Source of the DNA: Euryodendron excelsum
Taxonomy: Eukaryota; Streptophyta; Magnoliopsida; Ericales; Pentaphylacaceae
DNA length: 64,000 nucleotides
Assembly (NCBI GenBank): GCA_033060915.1
Contig: CM065397.1
Location: 12,077,001-12,141,000 of the forward strand
Reading direction: 5' to 3'
Below are positions 26,282-39,300 of this stretch, one piece after another. Position 1 is the stretch's first letter, and the number at the start of each line of letters is the position of its first letter. The position numbers and the translations under genes were made by a program. The notes below the pieces were generated by a model that did not search any database, was not told the DNA's origin, and was given only the letters and a program-made list of their open reading frames with translations.

Positions 26282-26994
26282 GAAGTATTAATATGATAAA
26301 TATTTAATAATTTTTAAAAATTTATTCATTATATTTTGTGTTAAGTTATTTTATGTACTTTATATTTTTTTTAGTTTTATAACATATGTACACGTTTTTT
26401 GTTTTTTGGGTGACTGAAACTTGTCAAGAGTCTAAGGTAGGATTTTTTGTGGTCACCCCTTAGCAAGTAAACTCACTCGGAGGCTCGTGAACACTTACAA
26501 TTCACTATTTTTAGGTAAAGTACGAATTGATCGGCCAATATCAGTGTAATAGTTTTCTCTCAAGAATGCTTTATACCATGCAAAAGACTTAAAAATTCGG
26601 ATAGCGTTTATATTAAACAAGTAATATACTCATTTCAAACTCTTTCTTAATTGAGCAAATTCAAGTGAAATTTTGTTTAGAGAATTAAGACCTTGGAAGG
26701 GATTTAATTTTTTGTATGAGAAGGAAAAAAAGGTTCAGTATTCACATAGTACAAGATTTTTTCTTACTCATGTATATTAGATGTTGTCAAGTATTATTTA
26801 TTGTACTAAATTTTTTTTTAATTACAAATTTATGTTACTGATGTAATAAAACATTTCATGTCTTAATTTAATATGAATGAGTAATAAAGACTCAGACTTT
26901 TTTCCTATAAGAAGTTAAGGTGCACAAGATCTAGCATAAAAATGAATGAGCTGTAAGCTTATTATTGGATTGCTAAAAGTTCAATTAAAAAAAA

Positions 26995-27275
26995 ACTTTA
27001 TCCCAATATAGTTTGAGTTAAAATTAGATGATCTTTTTGTGGTTTAAAAATGAACACATGTTCTCTTCGTGGTTTAGATTTATTTGAAAAATGCATGAAA
27101 ATTGTCAAATTTAACCAAAATTTTGTCATAAAGGTATTTTTATTATTTTATATCTCCAAATTAAAATGTCAAAAAGACAATTTGTTGAAATAACAAAAAA
27201 TAAAAATCCTTAAAATAACTCTTTATTTTGACATTAAAAAACTAAATTATGTTTTTGATATTTTAATTTGAAGCA
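26995..27275. mobile_element. Truncated copy of the fold-back MITE family
   Basis: Contains TTTAACCAAAATTTTGTCAT, GGTATTTTTATTATTTTAT, AAAAAGACAATTTGTTGAAA and ATTTTGACATTAAAAAACTA. Each is closely matched inside the element at 12711-13162. Only part of the element is present, and it abuts the larger related element that starts at about 27400. Confidence 0.55.
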
Positions 27276-27399
27276 AAGAGGGTGTGTTGGAGCGATGACC
27301 ACGGTGGAGTATGGAGAGAAGAATCAGCTATGAAAGTAAATAAATGTATATATTAAAAAAGTTAGACACGGAAAGAGAGACTCAGGAGTTAAAATAAGA

Positions 27400-28716
27400 G
27401 GTAATTACATTTTATTACCTTTGGTTTGAATGAAAATCAGATGATTCTTTTGTGATAAAAAAAGTAAACATATAACCCTTCATAATTTAGATTGATGTGT
27501 AAAATGAATAAAAACTGTTAAAACTAACAGTGCGTGTGCTACATGCGCTAATTGGGCGAGTGGGCGAAGATTTCTACCAAAATTAGTCTTCAAAATTCCA
27601 TTTTTACCATCCAAATTGTTTTCCTCTTTTTTTTTTTCCTTCCCCTTTTATCTTCATCCCCACTGTTCATTTCCATGGTCGAAGCCTGAAAAGCACTACT
27701 CTTTCGTCTTATCTCTTTCTTCTATTCATCACTTTCGTCCTCAAAACCCCAATTCCCACCACTCCCGCACATACCACTGCACCCCTCACAGTCGCACACC
27801 ACCCCTGTTCGGCTCTTCCCCAGAAAAGGTCCTTCCAAGAACCAACCAACAACTTCCACTCTCTCTCGAGCTCTAATCAGTACATTGTCTTGCTGTGAAA
27901 AAATGGGTTTGATGGTGATGTGCTTGTTGATATCTATCCAATATGTGGGAAAATTAGAGTTTCCTATAAAGTGTTTGATGGAATGCAGAAGAGAAGTGTT
28001 TCTTGGGGGGTATATGTGCATATTTATTTATGTGATGCAGCTATTGTTACCATAAGGATACTCGTTAATTCGGCGAGCAACCAACGAACTGCTAATACAA
28101 TTGCACAAAATGTGCATTGGCTTGGAGATAGTGATATGAAGAGAGAGGAAGAAGAGAAGCTTGCGAGAAAGTTGATGGAGGGTGAGAAGGGCCAGGACAT
28201 TAAGAGGAAGGCCGTTGAAGAAGAAAGCAGAAGAGGCCACTGGACTGAGAAATTGTTTCATTGAAGTGATCCTAACAAAGCAATTTGATGGAATGGTAGT
28301 TGCAATTTGCATGAGAATATTTTAATGTTCCTAATCCGGAACGAGTTACATGTTTTAGTTTTAATTTGGTATCATGTGTAAGAGTTCTCTTTTTTATTCC
28401 TTATTCACAGAGATCAAAATTTCTAACTGACGCTCATGATTTTGCTTTTATAAATCTATGTATTTGTTTGTAAAATTTTAGCAGTCACATTTCATGATAC
28501 AATAATGACACAAAACAATATCATTATATAACTACCAGGAATAAATGCAGTGTGGGAGATAAAGAGAGAAAACAAGGTTCGAGTAATTTTGTTTTTTTAC
28601 CAAAATAATTACAGACCATCCATTTTATAATAAATGGTTATTATATGTTCACTTTTCTGCGGCAAGGAGGTTATTTGATTTTCATTCAATTTCAAAGAGA
28701 TAAAATGTAATTATTT
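27400..28716. mobile_element. Gene-fragment-carrying fold-back element
   Basis: The left end GGTAATTACATTTTATTACC, followed by GAATGAAAATCA and AACATATAA, is matched on the opposite strand by the right end AATAATTACATTTTATCTC, followed by GAATGAAAATCA and AACATATAA. The ends resemble those of the MITE at 12711-13162. Between them lies about 1.1 kb of sequence with higher GC content and coding character, including a PPR-type segment. This is the layout of a Pack-type non-autonomous transposon that has picked up host gene pieces. Target duplications were not resolved. Confidence 0.5.
27904..28264 (+). pseudogene. PPR-type gene fragment joined to unassigned coding sequence
   Basis: From 27904 the plus strand reads GFDGDVLVDIYPICGKIRV and continues with a KVFDGM segment and SVSW. 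This is the signature of one pentatricopeptide repeat of the PLS class (DV.V..LVDMYAKCG....A.KVFD.M..R.VVSW). The frame continues to a stop at 28264 through a Glu/Lys-rich segment (KLMEGEKGQDIKRKA) that does not look like a PPR. It faintly recalls the C-terminus of glycosyltransferases. One repeat alone cannot form a working PPR protein, so this is best read as a captured fragment or fused pieces. Upstream, 27616-27876 is Ser/Pro/His-rich and resembles a leader or transit region. Confidence 0.5.
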
Positions 28717-28740
28717 TTTAAAATAATGCAACCTAAAAAA

Positions 28741-28920
28741 TTGTGTAACGGCCAGGACCTTTGACCCAATGATCATGACTCTTTCTCGACTTGAACGAGG
28801 TCAAGGGTTTGAATCGTAGCAAGAATGCAGTGTCTGAGACAGATAATATTTGATATTCTTATTGTTTACTTTATTAGGAGTCTAAGACTTGTTCTATTAA
28901 CATATTAACTTTCTAACCCT
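28741..28920 (+). mobile_element. Possible SINE-like unit
   Basis: GGCCAGGACCTTTGACCCAA and, 50 bases on, CAAGGGTTTGAATCGTAGC recall box A and box B spacing. No A-rich tail or target duplication is clear, so confidence is low. Confidence 0.3.
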
Positions 28921-29039
28921 TACGAACTACCCCTCCTTGTTAACTGTATCTCCATGATCCCCTCTCAAAAAGGAAAAAACAAAAAAAGTTTAACGCCTGT
29001 CATCTCCTCCGTTCTATGAATATTTCATTATGTAGAAGA

Positions 29040-29330
29040 TGTAACAGGTGGCAAGAGGTGAATGCCGACAGCTACGCAACCGCAGATGACTGCACCTTCA
29101 ATGACAGCAGCAAAACCGCGCCGTCCGCGGTGTGCTATTCATTTTCATACCATCCACCGGTTGATGACGTGGCAACGCCATAGTGGTAACTGTTGACACC
29201 GGAGAAAGACTAAATTGGAGAGGAAGTCCAAAACCCCAGCAAAAAATTTGTAGTGCTGCGAGAAAAAGACACAAAACCCTACTATCTCTCTCATATCACG
29301 AACAGAGAGAAGAAATATATAAAGAGGATA
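29040..29330 (+). promoter_or_regulatory. Probable promoter and leader of ATP synthase subunit g
   Basis: A GC-rich island in otherwise A/T-rich DNA includes GCGCCGTCCGCGG and, at 29165-29174, TGACGTGGCA, an ACGT-core element of the G-box/ABRE kind. A CAAAACCCTACTATCTCTCTC phrase follows near 29272. The acceptor-like TCTGCAG just before GTGAGGAGATT at 29894 suggests that the leader is split by an intron of several hundred bases upstream of the start codon. Confidence 0.45.
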
Positions 29331-29904
29331 AAAAGAACAAAGGTTTGAAGCTCATCTCTATGAATGTCATGTATTCAGCGATTATTTATCAAACATATAT
29401 TATATATACACGTATCGGTTGATGTGATAGTCTGCTTTGGGTTTATTCTTTTAGTTTTAGTGCTTTGCATCGTAGGTTTCCAGCAATGGAGGTCGACTTT
29501 GTGTTTCTATGCATATAGAATAAGTATTTCGTTTCTGGCATTTTGCCCTCGGCATATATAAACAGTATGGTTTTTATTATAGATTTTCATGTAACGTACT
29601 TGGTTCTTCTTGAATTTTATCTATCTCAATCTTTCGATTCACTATCGTTAAACCGATTATATAAAATGGTTTGATCGACTGATGTTTGTCTTTTTGGTGT
29701 TGAAATTCGTTGGTTATGCTATGAAGGGCCAAGATTAGGCGGTTAAAACCCACTCTAAAGCAACCTACAAAGTTTCTTGGACAATGGATTCAATGAACTT
29801 TTCAAATACTTAGAATGGAAAAGCAATTGTAGGGACAAGCAAATATTTTGGAGTTGCCTTGCTTAAATGTTAATTTGATATGATCATCTGCAGGTGAGGA
29901 GATT

Positions 29905-32058
29905 ATGGCATCAAAGTTGCATCTATTGCAATCAAAGGCAGCTGAAGCGTCAAAGTTTGTGACAAAGCGTGGATGTTCTTACTACAAGCAGCTGTTGGAG
30001 CAGAACAAGCAATACATCCAAGAGCCACCTACTGTGGAGAAATGCCAGCATTTATCCAATCAATTGCTTTACAGTCGACTTGCCAGGTTGTCCACTTACT
30101 CCAACTGAAGCTTCAATTTCTCTGCCTGATCTCGTTAATTGGTGAGATGCCTTTAAGGTGTTTCATGTTTCACTTTAGGGCTGTGGATTTAGAACACAAG
30201 AGTCTTATTTTGACGGTTGGCATGTCTCATTAATCCATATAGGTTCCTGGTTTCTCTGTATCTCCAAAATATTAGGGAGCAAATTTCGCTGGATCACCTA
30301 GTTATTTTCTGGTCGTTTGCCCTGAAATTTTGCATGGATTAAGTTGTCAAAGTTTGGGCTACTTTGTGCTTAGTCTTGCTTTTCAAGCTTGAAGTCTGTG
30401 ATGTAGCTGAATTAAGAATAGAGTTTTTGTAGGACTGATTGTTTTGCTTGTGGCCTTTAGGCAATTTTAATGGTTAATGGGGTTTTCTCAGCAATGAAGC
30501 CCTAGACTTCAGTTTGGTTATGCATTTAGAAAGAAAAAACTAGGACCAAACTTAAGAAACATAATGGGCTTTTCAATTACATAATTCAGGCTTAGGTTGA
30601 CTTTAGTCCAATCCAACTTCGTCTGTTATCCCACTTCTGATTTGTAGTTAATTCTGGAGTACTGGTGCAACAGACTCAAGTAAGTTCGAGCTTCCAGTCA
30701 TCTTAGATTATGTGGACATGCTAAGGATTTTCACTTGCCATTTCGCTCCGGGCTGGAGTATCCTGTAGAGCTTTTCATTGTGGGAAAAGGATCTTGAAGT
30801 ACCTTTGATGTTTCACAAGCTATCTTCTTTGACTCCACTCAAAGGACGTGTTGTAGTTCTTTTAAGTTGGCTTTTGATTTTTTAAGGAGAGTAAGTGGTT
30901 TTTCTGAAAATTTTTGTCTGACTGCATTTTTACTGTTGGGTGATGACACTCATTATTCAAATGGGTCATTATTTCCAATGAGATAATGGTGCTATGTATA
31001 ATGTACCATGTACAGACTACGTATTCTTCTGTTTGAAGATTAATAGATTTTAGAAACAAAAGTGAAGATAAATAAGAGAAAACTATGGTGAGGAATGATG
31101 ATGCAGAAACTTAAATATTTTCTGTTTTGTGGTTTTTTTTAATTACTATATAAAGTAAATTGAACTGATCATTGATGTATATGGGATAATTTTGTGTGCT
31201 TGTGTGTCTATGTTTCCCTCAATTAAATAAAACAAAGATTGGATTTGAAAAATTCTTGAGGTTATCATCGGTCTGTGTACTCATTTCTTTGGATAGTATT
31301 CTTTTCTATGTGGAAATCATTGATGTTTAATATTTCTCTCCAAATCTATTTTAGGGCCTTTTCATATGCCAGATCAATTTATATTCACCAATAAGCTTTT
31401 CTTTTAACAATGAATAAGCTAATTGATACATGTATTGATGAGAGTATCCTTGTATGAAACTGTAATATGGATAATACTCTTTCAGTTCCTCATATTCTTT
31501 CGGGTTCTACTCCATTTATTTCATTCTTCAATACGTGTTGAGTATTTTTAAATTTCTTCTTTCTATCAGCTATTTTTCCTTTTGTATGACTCTTAGTCTT
31601 GACAAGTCATGATTAAACCCTTCTTTTTCATGCACTATTTTTTGTTGAAACTGGATCTATTCAGCATTTTATAAAATGTTACGCTGTATGAAATAAGCTC
31701 TAAATATCATGACTGAAATGATTGTGAGAAGCTGATTAATATTTGCACAAGTTTTGTAGACTGTTCCCAAAAGACTATTGGGAGCAGAAATTACCATTGT
31801 AGATTGCTATCCTCTTCTGCCAAGTGCTATGAGTTAAACAGCCCGTGCATCTGATTCCTTACTTGGAACAGCATTCCTGGTCGTTATGAGGCATTCTGGA
31901 AGGAACTTGATTATGTCAAGCAACTGTTCAAGAACAGGCAGGAGCTGAAGACTGAGGATGCTGGCATCGCTGCTCTTTTTGGGCTAGAGTGCTTTGCTTG
32001 GTTTTGTGCCGGTGAGATTGTAGGACGAGGGTTCACAATTACTGGTTACCGTGTCTAA
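29905..32058 (+). CDS. Mitochondrial ATP synthase subunit g
   Basis: Two exons, 29905-30086 and 31872-32058, join in frame (AG|C gives Ser) to a 122-residue protein. The sequence, from ASKLHLLQSKA through KQYIQEPPTVEKC and SIPGRYEAFWKELDYV to a GLECFAWFCAGEIVGRG segment, closely follows the plant subunit g family (ATP20-like). This is a small inner-membrane subunit of the F0 sector of mitochondrial F1F0-ATP synthase, linked in yeast to dimer formation and cristae shape. The C-terminal stretch with GLECFAWFCAGEIVGRGF is the single membrane helix, with a GxxxG-like glycine pattern. Length agrees with the family. The intron is 1.8 kb. The gene is convergent with the ferrochelatase gene downstream. 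Confidence 0.93.
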
Positions 32059-32459
32059 ATGCCTCTTGAAAATGTGTTTTAGGTGTTCAACAGCTGAGCT
32101 TCTCAGAATTTCTTTCTTTCTTTCTTTTACCTTTCTATCAGCTATTTAGTCATCAACCAGGCCATACATACTACAATTTTTTTTTTGTGAGAAATTTATT
32201 ACTTATAAGGAGCAATTTTGTTTGCAACAATAGTCTAAAGTTTTGGCCCTCCAGCATTTTTTTCCCCTTTCCTTTTACTGCTATGTTCGATATTGTTTGT
32301 TCTGTAAACCTGAGCATCGAATAGAAAGGTCGTCTGCACATATAACTGTCTCCATCCAGTCATGTTTGGCCGGAGAAAGTTTCTGAGGCTACAAGCATAT
32401 GGTGTTTGAATGTAATGTGTGGCAACTTAGTAAGAGAATAGGCTATATTTATGTCGCAT

Positions 32460-32460
<1 letters not shown>

Positions 32461-32508
<48 letters not shown>
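32461..32508. repeat. CT dinucleotide microsatellite
   Basis: An uninterrupted (CT)24 run about 400 bases after the ATP synthase subunit g stop codon. Confidence 0.95.
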
Positions 32509-32509
<1 letters not shown>

Positions 32510-33341
32510 AGGAGGTCCTAGTTATTGATACTATTGATTTATTTTTCTCTTATAATTTTACTATAATCGGTTGGTCTGTTTGGGCTGTAAACTTCATTTA
32601 TTGATTTGGAGGCCTCTCTCTATGTTAAGCATTTACAGAAGATTCTAAAATTCCCGAAGGCTTTTTACCCTGAAACACAATGGTAGGGGCTTTCCAACCT
32701 GGGATTTGGAGTCAAAGTCTATTTGGTAGCAATTGGATTTATCCCATTGGATGGAGTTTCATTTAATCGATCTGATGGTAGCTCTATCCACTGTTTGATG
32801 CACTTGATTTTGAGTTGGTACTCCAATTAATGGGGTTATGTTATTCTTGTTCCCTTACCTCTTCTGTTTGGATAAACTAGCAGAAGTGAAAATTTGGAGT
32901 AACGAAAGAAATCTCTAGTCAGCTATAAGAATTACCGACCCTAGAAATGAGGAATGTAGGATCAAGTGGTTGGCAATCTTATGTATTTGGTATACATGAC
33001 AAAAAGTGGAAATGTCTTACTAGTGTCAATAACTATTTGATTCAAATAACCTAGCACTTGGTGGAACCTGGTTAGTTTTACAAATACACCATAAAACAGG
33101 CCATTGAACATGAAAGATCACCGAGTATTCCCTACTTACAAAGATCGTCTATAAAATTTCCTATATTTTCTTTTTGACAAAAAGCAAAAAGGAGGCGGTT
33201 TGTGGAGCTCTGGGGGCAGCTTTGAGGAAATTCAGACGATGCCACCCACCACATCTCATGTAACAGCTTCTATTCTCTGTAACTATAGCATGTATTTCAG
33301 CTTCAAAGGAGGTGATTCCTAAATGCCAACATCATTTTTGG
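32509..33341. other. Convergent intergenic space
   Basis: Lies between the 3' ends of the ATP synthase subunit g gene (plus) and the ferrochelatase gene (minus). No gene is seen. The right-hand part probably contains the ferrochelatase 3' UTR, and 33303-33341 still encodes the ancestral ferrochelatase tail beyond the stop. Confidence 0.5.
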
Positions 33342-36300
33342 TTATAAGAGCAAAACAGAAGTCAAGATTGAACCAAAAAACATTTTGATAGCATAATCCA
33401 CAGGGTCAAGGTCGATTTCTTCAGAGTTATCATTTGTGGTTGTCATGGCTGTTGCTGAAGGTAGGGCTTCAATAACTGCATCTGCCAGATCTGAGATGAA
33501 GGAAGAAGTGCAACCAAGAGCAGGAACACGGCCCCAATTTTCAATGCCAGATTCAAGAGCCAAGTGCTTGTATTCCATGTCAATCTCTTCAAGAGTCTCT
33601 ATGTGCTCACTCACAAAGCTGCAATTTCAACAGTACAAGACCGTATATAATCTTTTCCCTCTTTTTTGGTAAATCATATTAGAGTAACAAAAATCAACAA
33701 TAAAACTACTTAAGTCCTAACCCAGTTCAAGAATGGGCATAAAATAAAATAAGAAAAATGAGTAGGCCAGGGCACAACCTTTATTCACTTCCAGTGCATC
33801 AAGATGACATACATGTTGGAAAATATTGGTCAAGTCAAAAGAACAAGGGTTAGCTCTGCAGCTGGTCTACAAGCAAGGTAAGTAGGTCCATTATCGGCTG
33901 GCTCCGGACCGAAAAGACCTAACGGAGTAATCCCTTATCTCGGATCGGAAATGCTAACGGGGCGGGAATCGAAGTGGGGGATCTCTTTACCGCCTGTGTC
34001 TATCTCCTGTCAAGTATGCTCCCCAGAATATCACCGCGTGAACATAACATTAAGTTACGAATGTAACTCCCGGGGGATCGACCACTATTCTAAATATAGT
34101 AAGGCGGAGAATCCTTTTTGGAGAGAGGAAAAGGTCAAAGGCATTGTTTGGCAAGGTCTCCTTTCAATTAGTCCTAGGCGAGTCTCTTTTGATAGTCCAA
34201 TTGGTAGATTGTCAACAGCTTTAGAGCTAAAGTAGTTCTTGTTCTTCCAACAGGGAAGACGTAGTCTGGCTTGACCATTACTGAATTGCCTTTGATGACA
34301 GACTACAGATGCCTGCCAACATCTCATGATAGATTTAGCAAACTAAAGAAAGCAGACGTTAGCACTTTACTAATATAAAGCAAAGGCCCTTTCCCTTAAT
34401 TATTAGTTACAGGGGAGGTGCATTTAGCCCTATATAAAGGGCTTTAGCCTTTTCTTCGCTCCCCCAATTAGGTAAAATAGAACCTCTAAGGTAACACAAC
34501 AGGGCTAAGTTAAATTCGAGAGTCTATCTGCATATAATACCCTTTAGAATTTTCTTTATCTTTATATAGTTTATAGATTCAATGTGTAGAAGATCATGTG
34601 GCATTAATGGCACCGAAAATATGAAAATATGAAGTGATGTACCTCTGCAATTGAAATGCGTCCAAGACATATATACCAATATGAAGGTCAACCTAATTCA
34701 ACGATGCACGTGAACAAGGTCCGGTTTGTAAAGACTTATTTTTATTTTCAATTTTGAAGAATGCCATAATGTTTTCAGTTATCTAATGAAAAGGGTATTA
34801 CTTTACTTGGTATTGTCATCACTATTAGTAGTAGTCGGTGCAGTAATATTAGTTAGAATACTTTCCTTGCCAATTGATCCTTAGCTCTCTCATTCTTTCC
34901 TCAAAGTTCAAACTCAATCAACATCCAATGCATTATAATTGGCAATCAGTTAAATTTGGTTCAAAACCAAGAAGGTTTGCGCATCCAATGGATATACTCC
35001 CACTCATGACAAGGATTTTGTTATTTACAAGACCAGCTAAAGATCTTCATTAAGTACAACTTAGCGAACATTCCTAATTTCCTCACAGATATTAAGAGTT
35101 GGAAATATATGGCCACAGCTCCAGAAGGAAACCTGATTAGTACCATCAAGCCAAAGTAAATACTGGCACCAAAGGGCTCAAACGGGCAAAACTCCCAAGC
35201 AAAGATCTATGTTTTTTTCCCATCTAATGAACCAGGAGGATATCAAAGTAAAGGTGATCCTATGTTTTTTCCCAAGAATCATGTCAGAATAAGAGCACAA
35301 CCCGTGAATGTAACTTAACTGTTTACAACATACCTTACAGGAATGGCCAAAAGACTCTTCACACCTTTTTGGCCAAGCTCAACAATAACTTCATCAGTGT
35401 AGGGCTTCAGCCATTGTACAGGACCAACACGGCTCTATCATAGAGGAAAAAACAAATTTAACAAACATGTGAGAAGTGAAACATGTCAAAATAGCCAGCC
35501 ATAACTTAGGTCCCCACCACCATTTTTTTTTTTGGTGTGTGGGGTGGTTTATGTCAAAACACTACAACATGGGGTTGATAACCAAGCAAATTTGGAAAGT
35601 GAAGCCAGAAACCGATAACTGAGATCTTACAACCTACCTGGTAAGCAAGAGTATGATCATTGTTGATTCCTCTTGCTTTCAACTCTTGCATTATCAAATG
35701 AATGCACTCCTCCATCTGATCTCTGTATGGGTCTCCCGCATCCTTGACATAACTGACTGGAACCCCATGGGCACTGAAGAATATCATCACCTAGGATAAC
35801 ATAAGAAAACTATTAAGCCATTCATATGAGGCAGCAGCAAATTCAACCAATGACATGATGATGTAAATTTCAGAAATGCTTTATGAATCAAGAGATCATG
35901 ACAAATACATCACCGCAAGAATGAGACCCACCTCCTCAGGCCTAGAGAAACTCTTTAACTCATTCTCAATCAAGTCAGCCATAGACTTGATATAGCCTTC
36001 ACGTTGGTACCAGGACTGTATGATTGAAACAGACATTCTTGACAAATATGGATCTTCCCTGAAAGATGACTTAGACTTAGAAATGTTTATGTGGTGGGGA
36101 CAAAACAGCACTTAAATGCTAGCGAAAATGGAGTTCATACAATGAAACAAAGTTTCACCTGAAGATGCTTTGCAGAACACGGATGCTTGATCCAGTAGTG
36201 GAGATTGAAAACTGAGGATAAAGTGGCAGCACAACAAGCTTTGTAATGCTGTCCCTCTTAATCTGTTGTGGAAGGAGAAATGTCAACCATTTGGACTGGA

Positions 36301-39300
36301 ATAGTTTGAACATATGACATTATGACAGGTAACCTTTGCAAGTGTAGTACAAGTAGTTTGGTTGTGCTTGTGTTGTCAAGTCTATGCTGTGAAGCTACAT
36401 CTTTATTTCTAGCACATATATCTTCTGCTGTTCATGTTACGTGTGGTCATTGGACTTTAAAAGTTCAGAAGCTTGGATAATTAAACTTGAATCAAGTAAC
36501 AATATTGCTTCACGTGAACTCAAGCTTTTAAACCTATTCTTTCTCCTCTGTTTTTTCACAGGATATTGGTCAGGTAAAATTATCCGTTAAATAAAATAAA
36601 AAGAAAAATGGTTGGGTAATATTATGCTTTTTACTTAATTTATTACATATTTCTAGTTAATATACTTTGACCATGTAGCAAAACGAATATCCATGTGTAA
36701 TAAAACTGTTGTTAATTATAGGTCATTTGATTTCTTTTCACATTTTATAATTTTCAGGTATATGTACAGCACAGGATAGTGATTAACATTAGAGATTAAA
36801 GCATCTCCAAGAAACAACTAATATAATCAATAGATCGTTATTATTACCAATGGAATTACTGCAAACAGTATTAATGAATCAGTTTCCACGAAAATGAGTG
36901 CAATGAACCTGACTTTCAAATATAAACAAAAAGAAGGTGGGGAAAAAGAAAATAAGCTTACAGTTTTACTCACTTTCTTTTTTGGTACATCGGAGGGCCA
37001 GAGCCCTAGGGGAGGGGGGAGGGGAGGATTAGCTGAACTCACGACCACAAGCATGGGTGGGGGTGCCACTACCACTGCATTAACGCCACTCTTACTTTTT
37101 TTTTACTCATTTACAATTATAGAAGTACAAAGCAAGACAGACATTATGCAGTTCAATACAATGGAAAATTGGTAACACAACAAAAATTCAGTTATAGATA
37201 CATAGCACGTAAAACGAATCATCATAAACAAAAGATAAGAGAGAACATATGAACATACTATGCAGTGGCACTGAATTCTTTTGAAAAAATTACTGGTTAT
37301 GGAAAGTGGAGGCTTAACCCATTATGGAACTTAGTAATAGGAGACATACGTTACATTTATAAGCATAACAAAACATGGTGTTTTACTTAATAAAAGAAAA
37401 AGTGTTTTGAAGAGTTATATAATATCTTGTTTCCTATTTCAAATGATCTAGATAAGGTTTATTTAAGTCAAACTTTCATAAAGGTGAAAACTCTTTCAAT
37501 TTTCAAATGACCTAGATAAGGTTTATTTAAGTCAAATTTTCATAAAGGTGAAAACTCTTTCAATTTAAGCAGAGCTTGCTATATATCGCTTTCCTCTCCA
37601 TATAATTAGGGTTTACATAAAGGGGATAGAAAAAAGATGATTAAAAAGAAAAGAAAATTTATTTTCATTCTTAACTATTCAATTCAGAATTAATTAGATT
37701 AATAATTACATTAAGATTACATAGATGTGTGATGGCAAACAAACTAGTGAAGGAATTAAAGCAGAGAGAGAGAGAGAGTACACATGGGATGGTGTAAACT
37801 GCCTTACTTCAAGACCACACTATCAACCATGTTTAAGGGCTTGCAAAAATGGTTTTCAGCCGTGCTTTTATTTATTTGTTACTACATAATTATCAAATTT
37901 ATTCACAATTTGGATTTATAAGTGCATATGACATGAATATTTTCTGTGTATACAATTCCTAAGTTCTTGAGATATTAGAGTTAGATAAAATCTATATTGA
38001 TTTTCACCAATCTTTTTGGGTCCTTGGTAGTTAAAGTTTGTGAAACTAGCATTTTAGGATTTCTTCAATTGTGATGTTCATTGTTACCCCTGTTATTCAA
38101 TTTCTTTATTTATACACAATCTCGAATTTGTACCTAGAAGGGAAGATAATTGAAAATCTTTTTAATTAATTACATTTAAAACAAATTTAAAAAATTGATA
38201 TATTTGCATGATGGCAAAAATGATATAGCTTCAAAAGAAACAAACTAGTGGAGGTTATGAATAACTTTTTCTAAAAGAATAAAAATAAAAAAATATCATT
38301 TTTCTTTCTATAATAAGCCATTTTTTCTCACGTAATAGTGGTTAAAGAAATTAAGAAAAACACATAAGAATTGTCATGAAACAAGTGAAATTTGGCTAGT
38401 TTTGGCTAGTTTCATGTCTCAATACAATATCAAGGACTTACTAGCAACTAATCGGTACTCGAAAAAGAAAAAGAAACTCTACCACTGGTACAATGTAACA
38501 TTAATTAAGACTTGCCTGCTGAACAGCTTCCTCAGTGAATGGGTGCCAGTACCGCATTGCAACATAGACATATACAGGCATTTCCTTTGCTTCCAATGTC
38601 TTTTTAAGTGCAGTTGCCTGTGGGAGACATATCAAACTGTCAGCACAAGAGCAAGTGCATAATACATACATAATAAATGACAAGACTGATGCACCAACAA
38701 AAACTGAAGAGAAAAAAGAATTACATAAGCTCATAAAAATAGTTAAGAACAAGAAAATGGAGGCTATCAACAAAATTCATCCTAATTTGAACAAAACCAT
38801 GTCTTGGGTGTACTCGTGGTCGTGGGGGGTGGCAGCAGCTTTGCATATTGGTGAGGAACTTGGATCAGCAAGAGGAGAAGGAAAGCTTGGCGGCTTGTTC
38901 TATTCTACCTGTGGTGGTTGCTTTGGGAGAGTGCAAAAAGAGATTTTTTCAAGGTGCCAAGTCTTCCTTGTATAGATTGCAAAGCAATTTTTTTCTATTT
39001 AGTACAGTTGGCTTTTGGGCAAGGTGAAGCTCTAGGCCAATTTTTTTATTTTGTAGGGAATATGGGGCTGAAAGCAGTGTATAGCCTTTTGTGATGGCCT
39101 CTTGTTTTTGCTTTGGGTCTTTTAGTTCATGGGTTCCCTCCCCTTGGATACTGTTATACAAGTCTCTTACTACCTATCCAAAAAAAAAAAAAAGAAAGGA
39201 AAAGAAAAGAAATAAGGCAAGTGTCTTACCTGCTCATCTGTTATCTTTCGCAAAGGTGAGCCACCTCCAATGGCAGCATACCCTTCTTTACTTTTGGGAG

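Noticed and set aside
33951..34235. 94-residue open frame in ferrochelatase intron 8
   Set aside because: It lies in organelle-like DNA and matches no organelle protein I recognise; probably chance.
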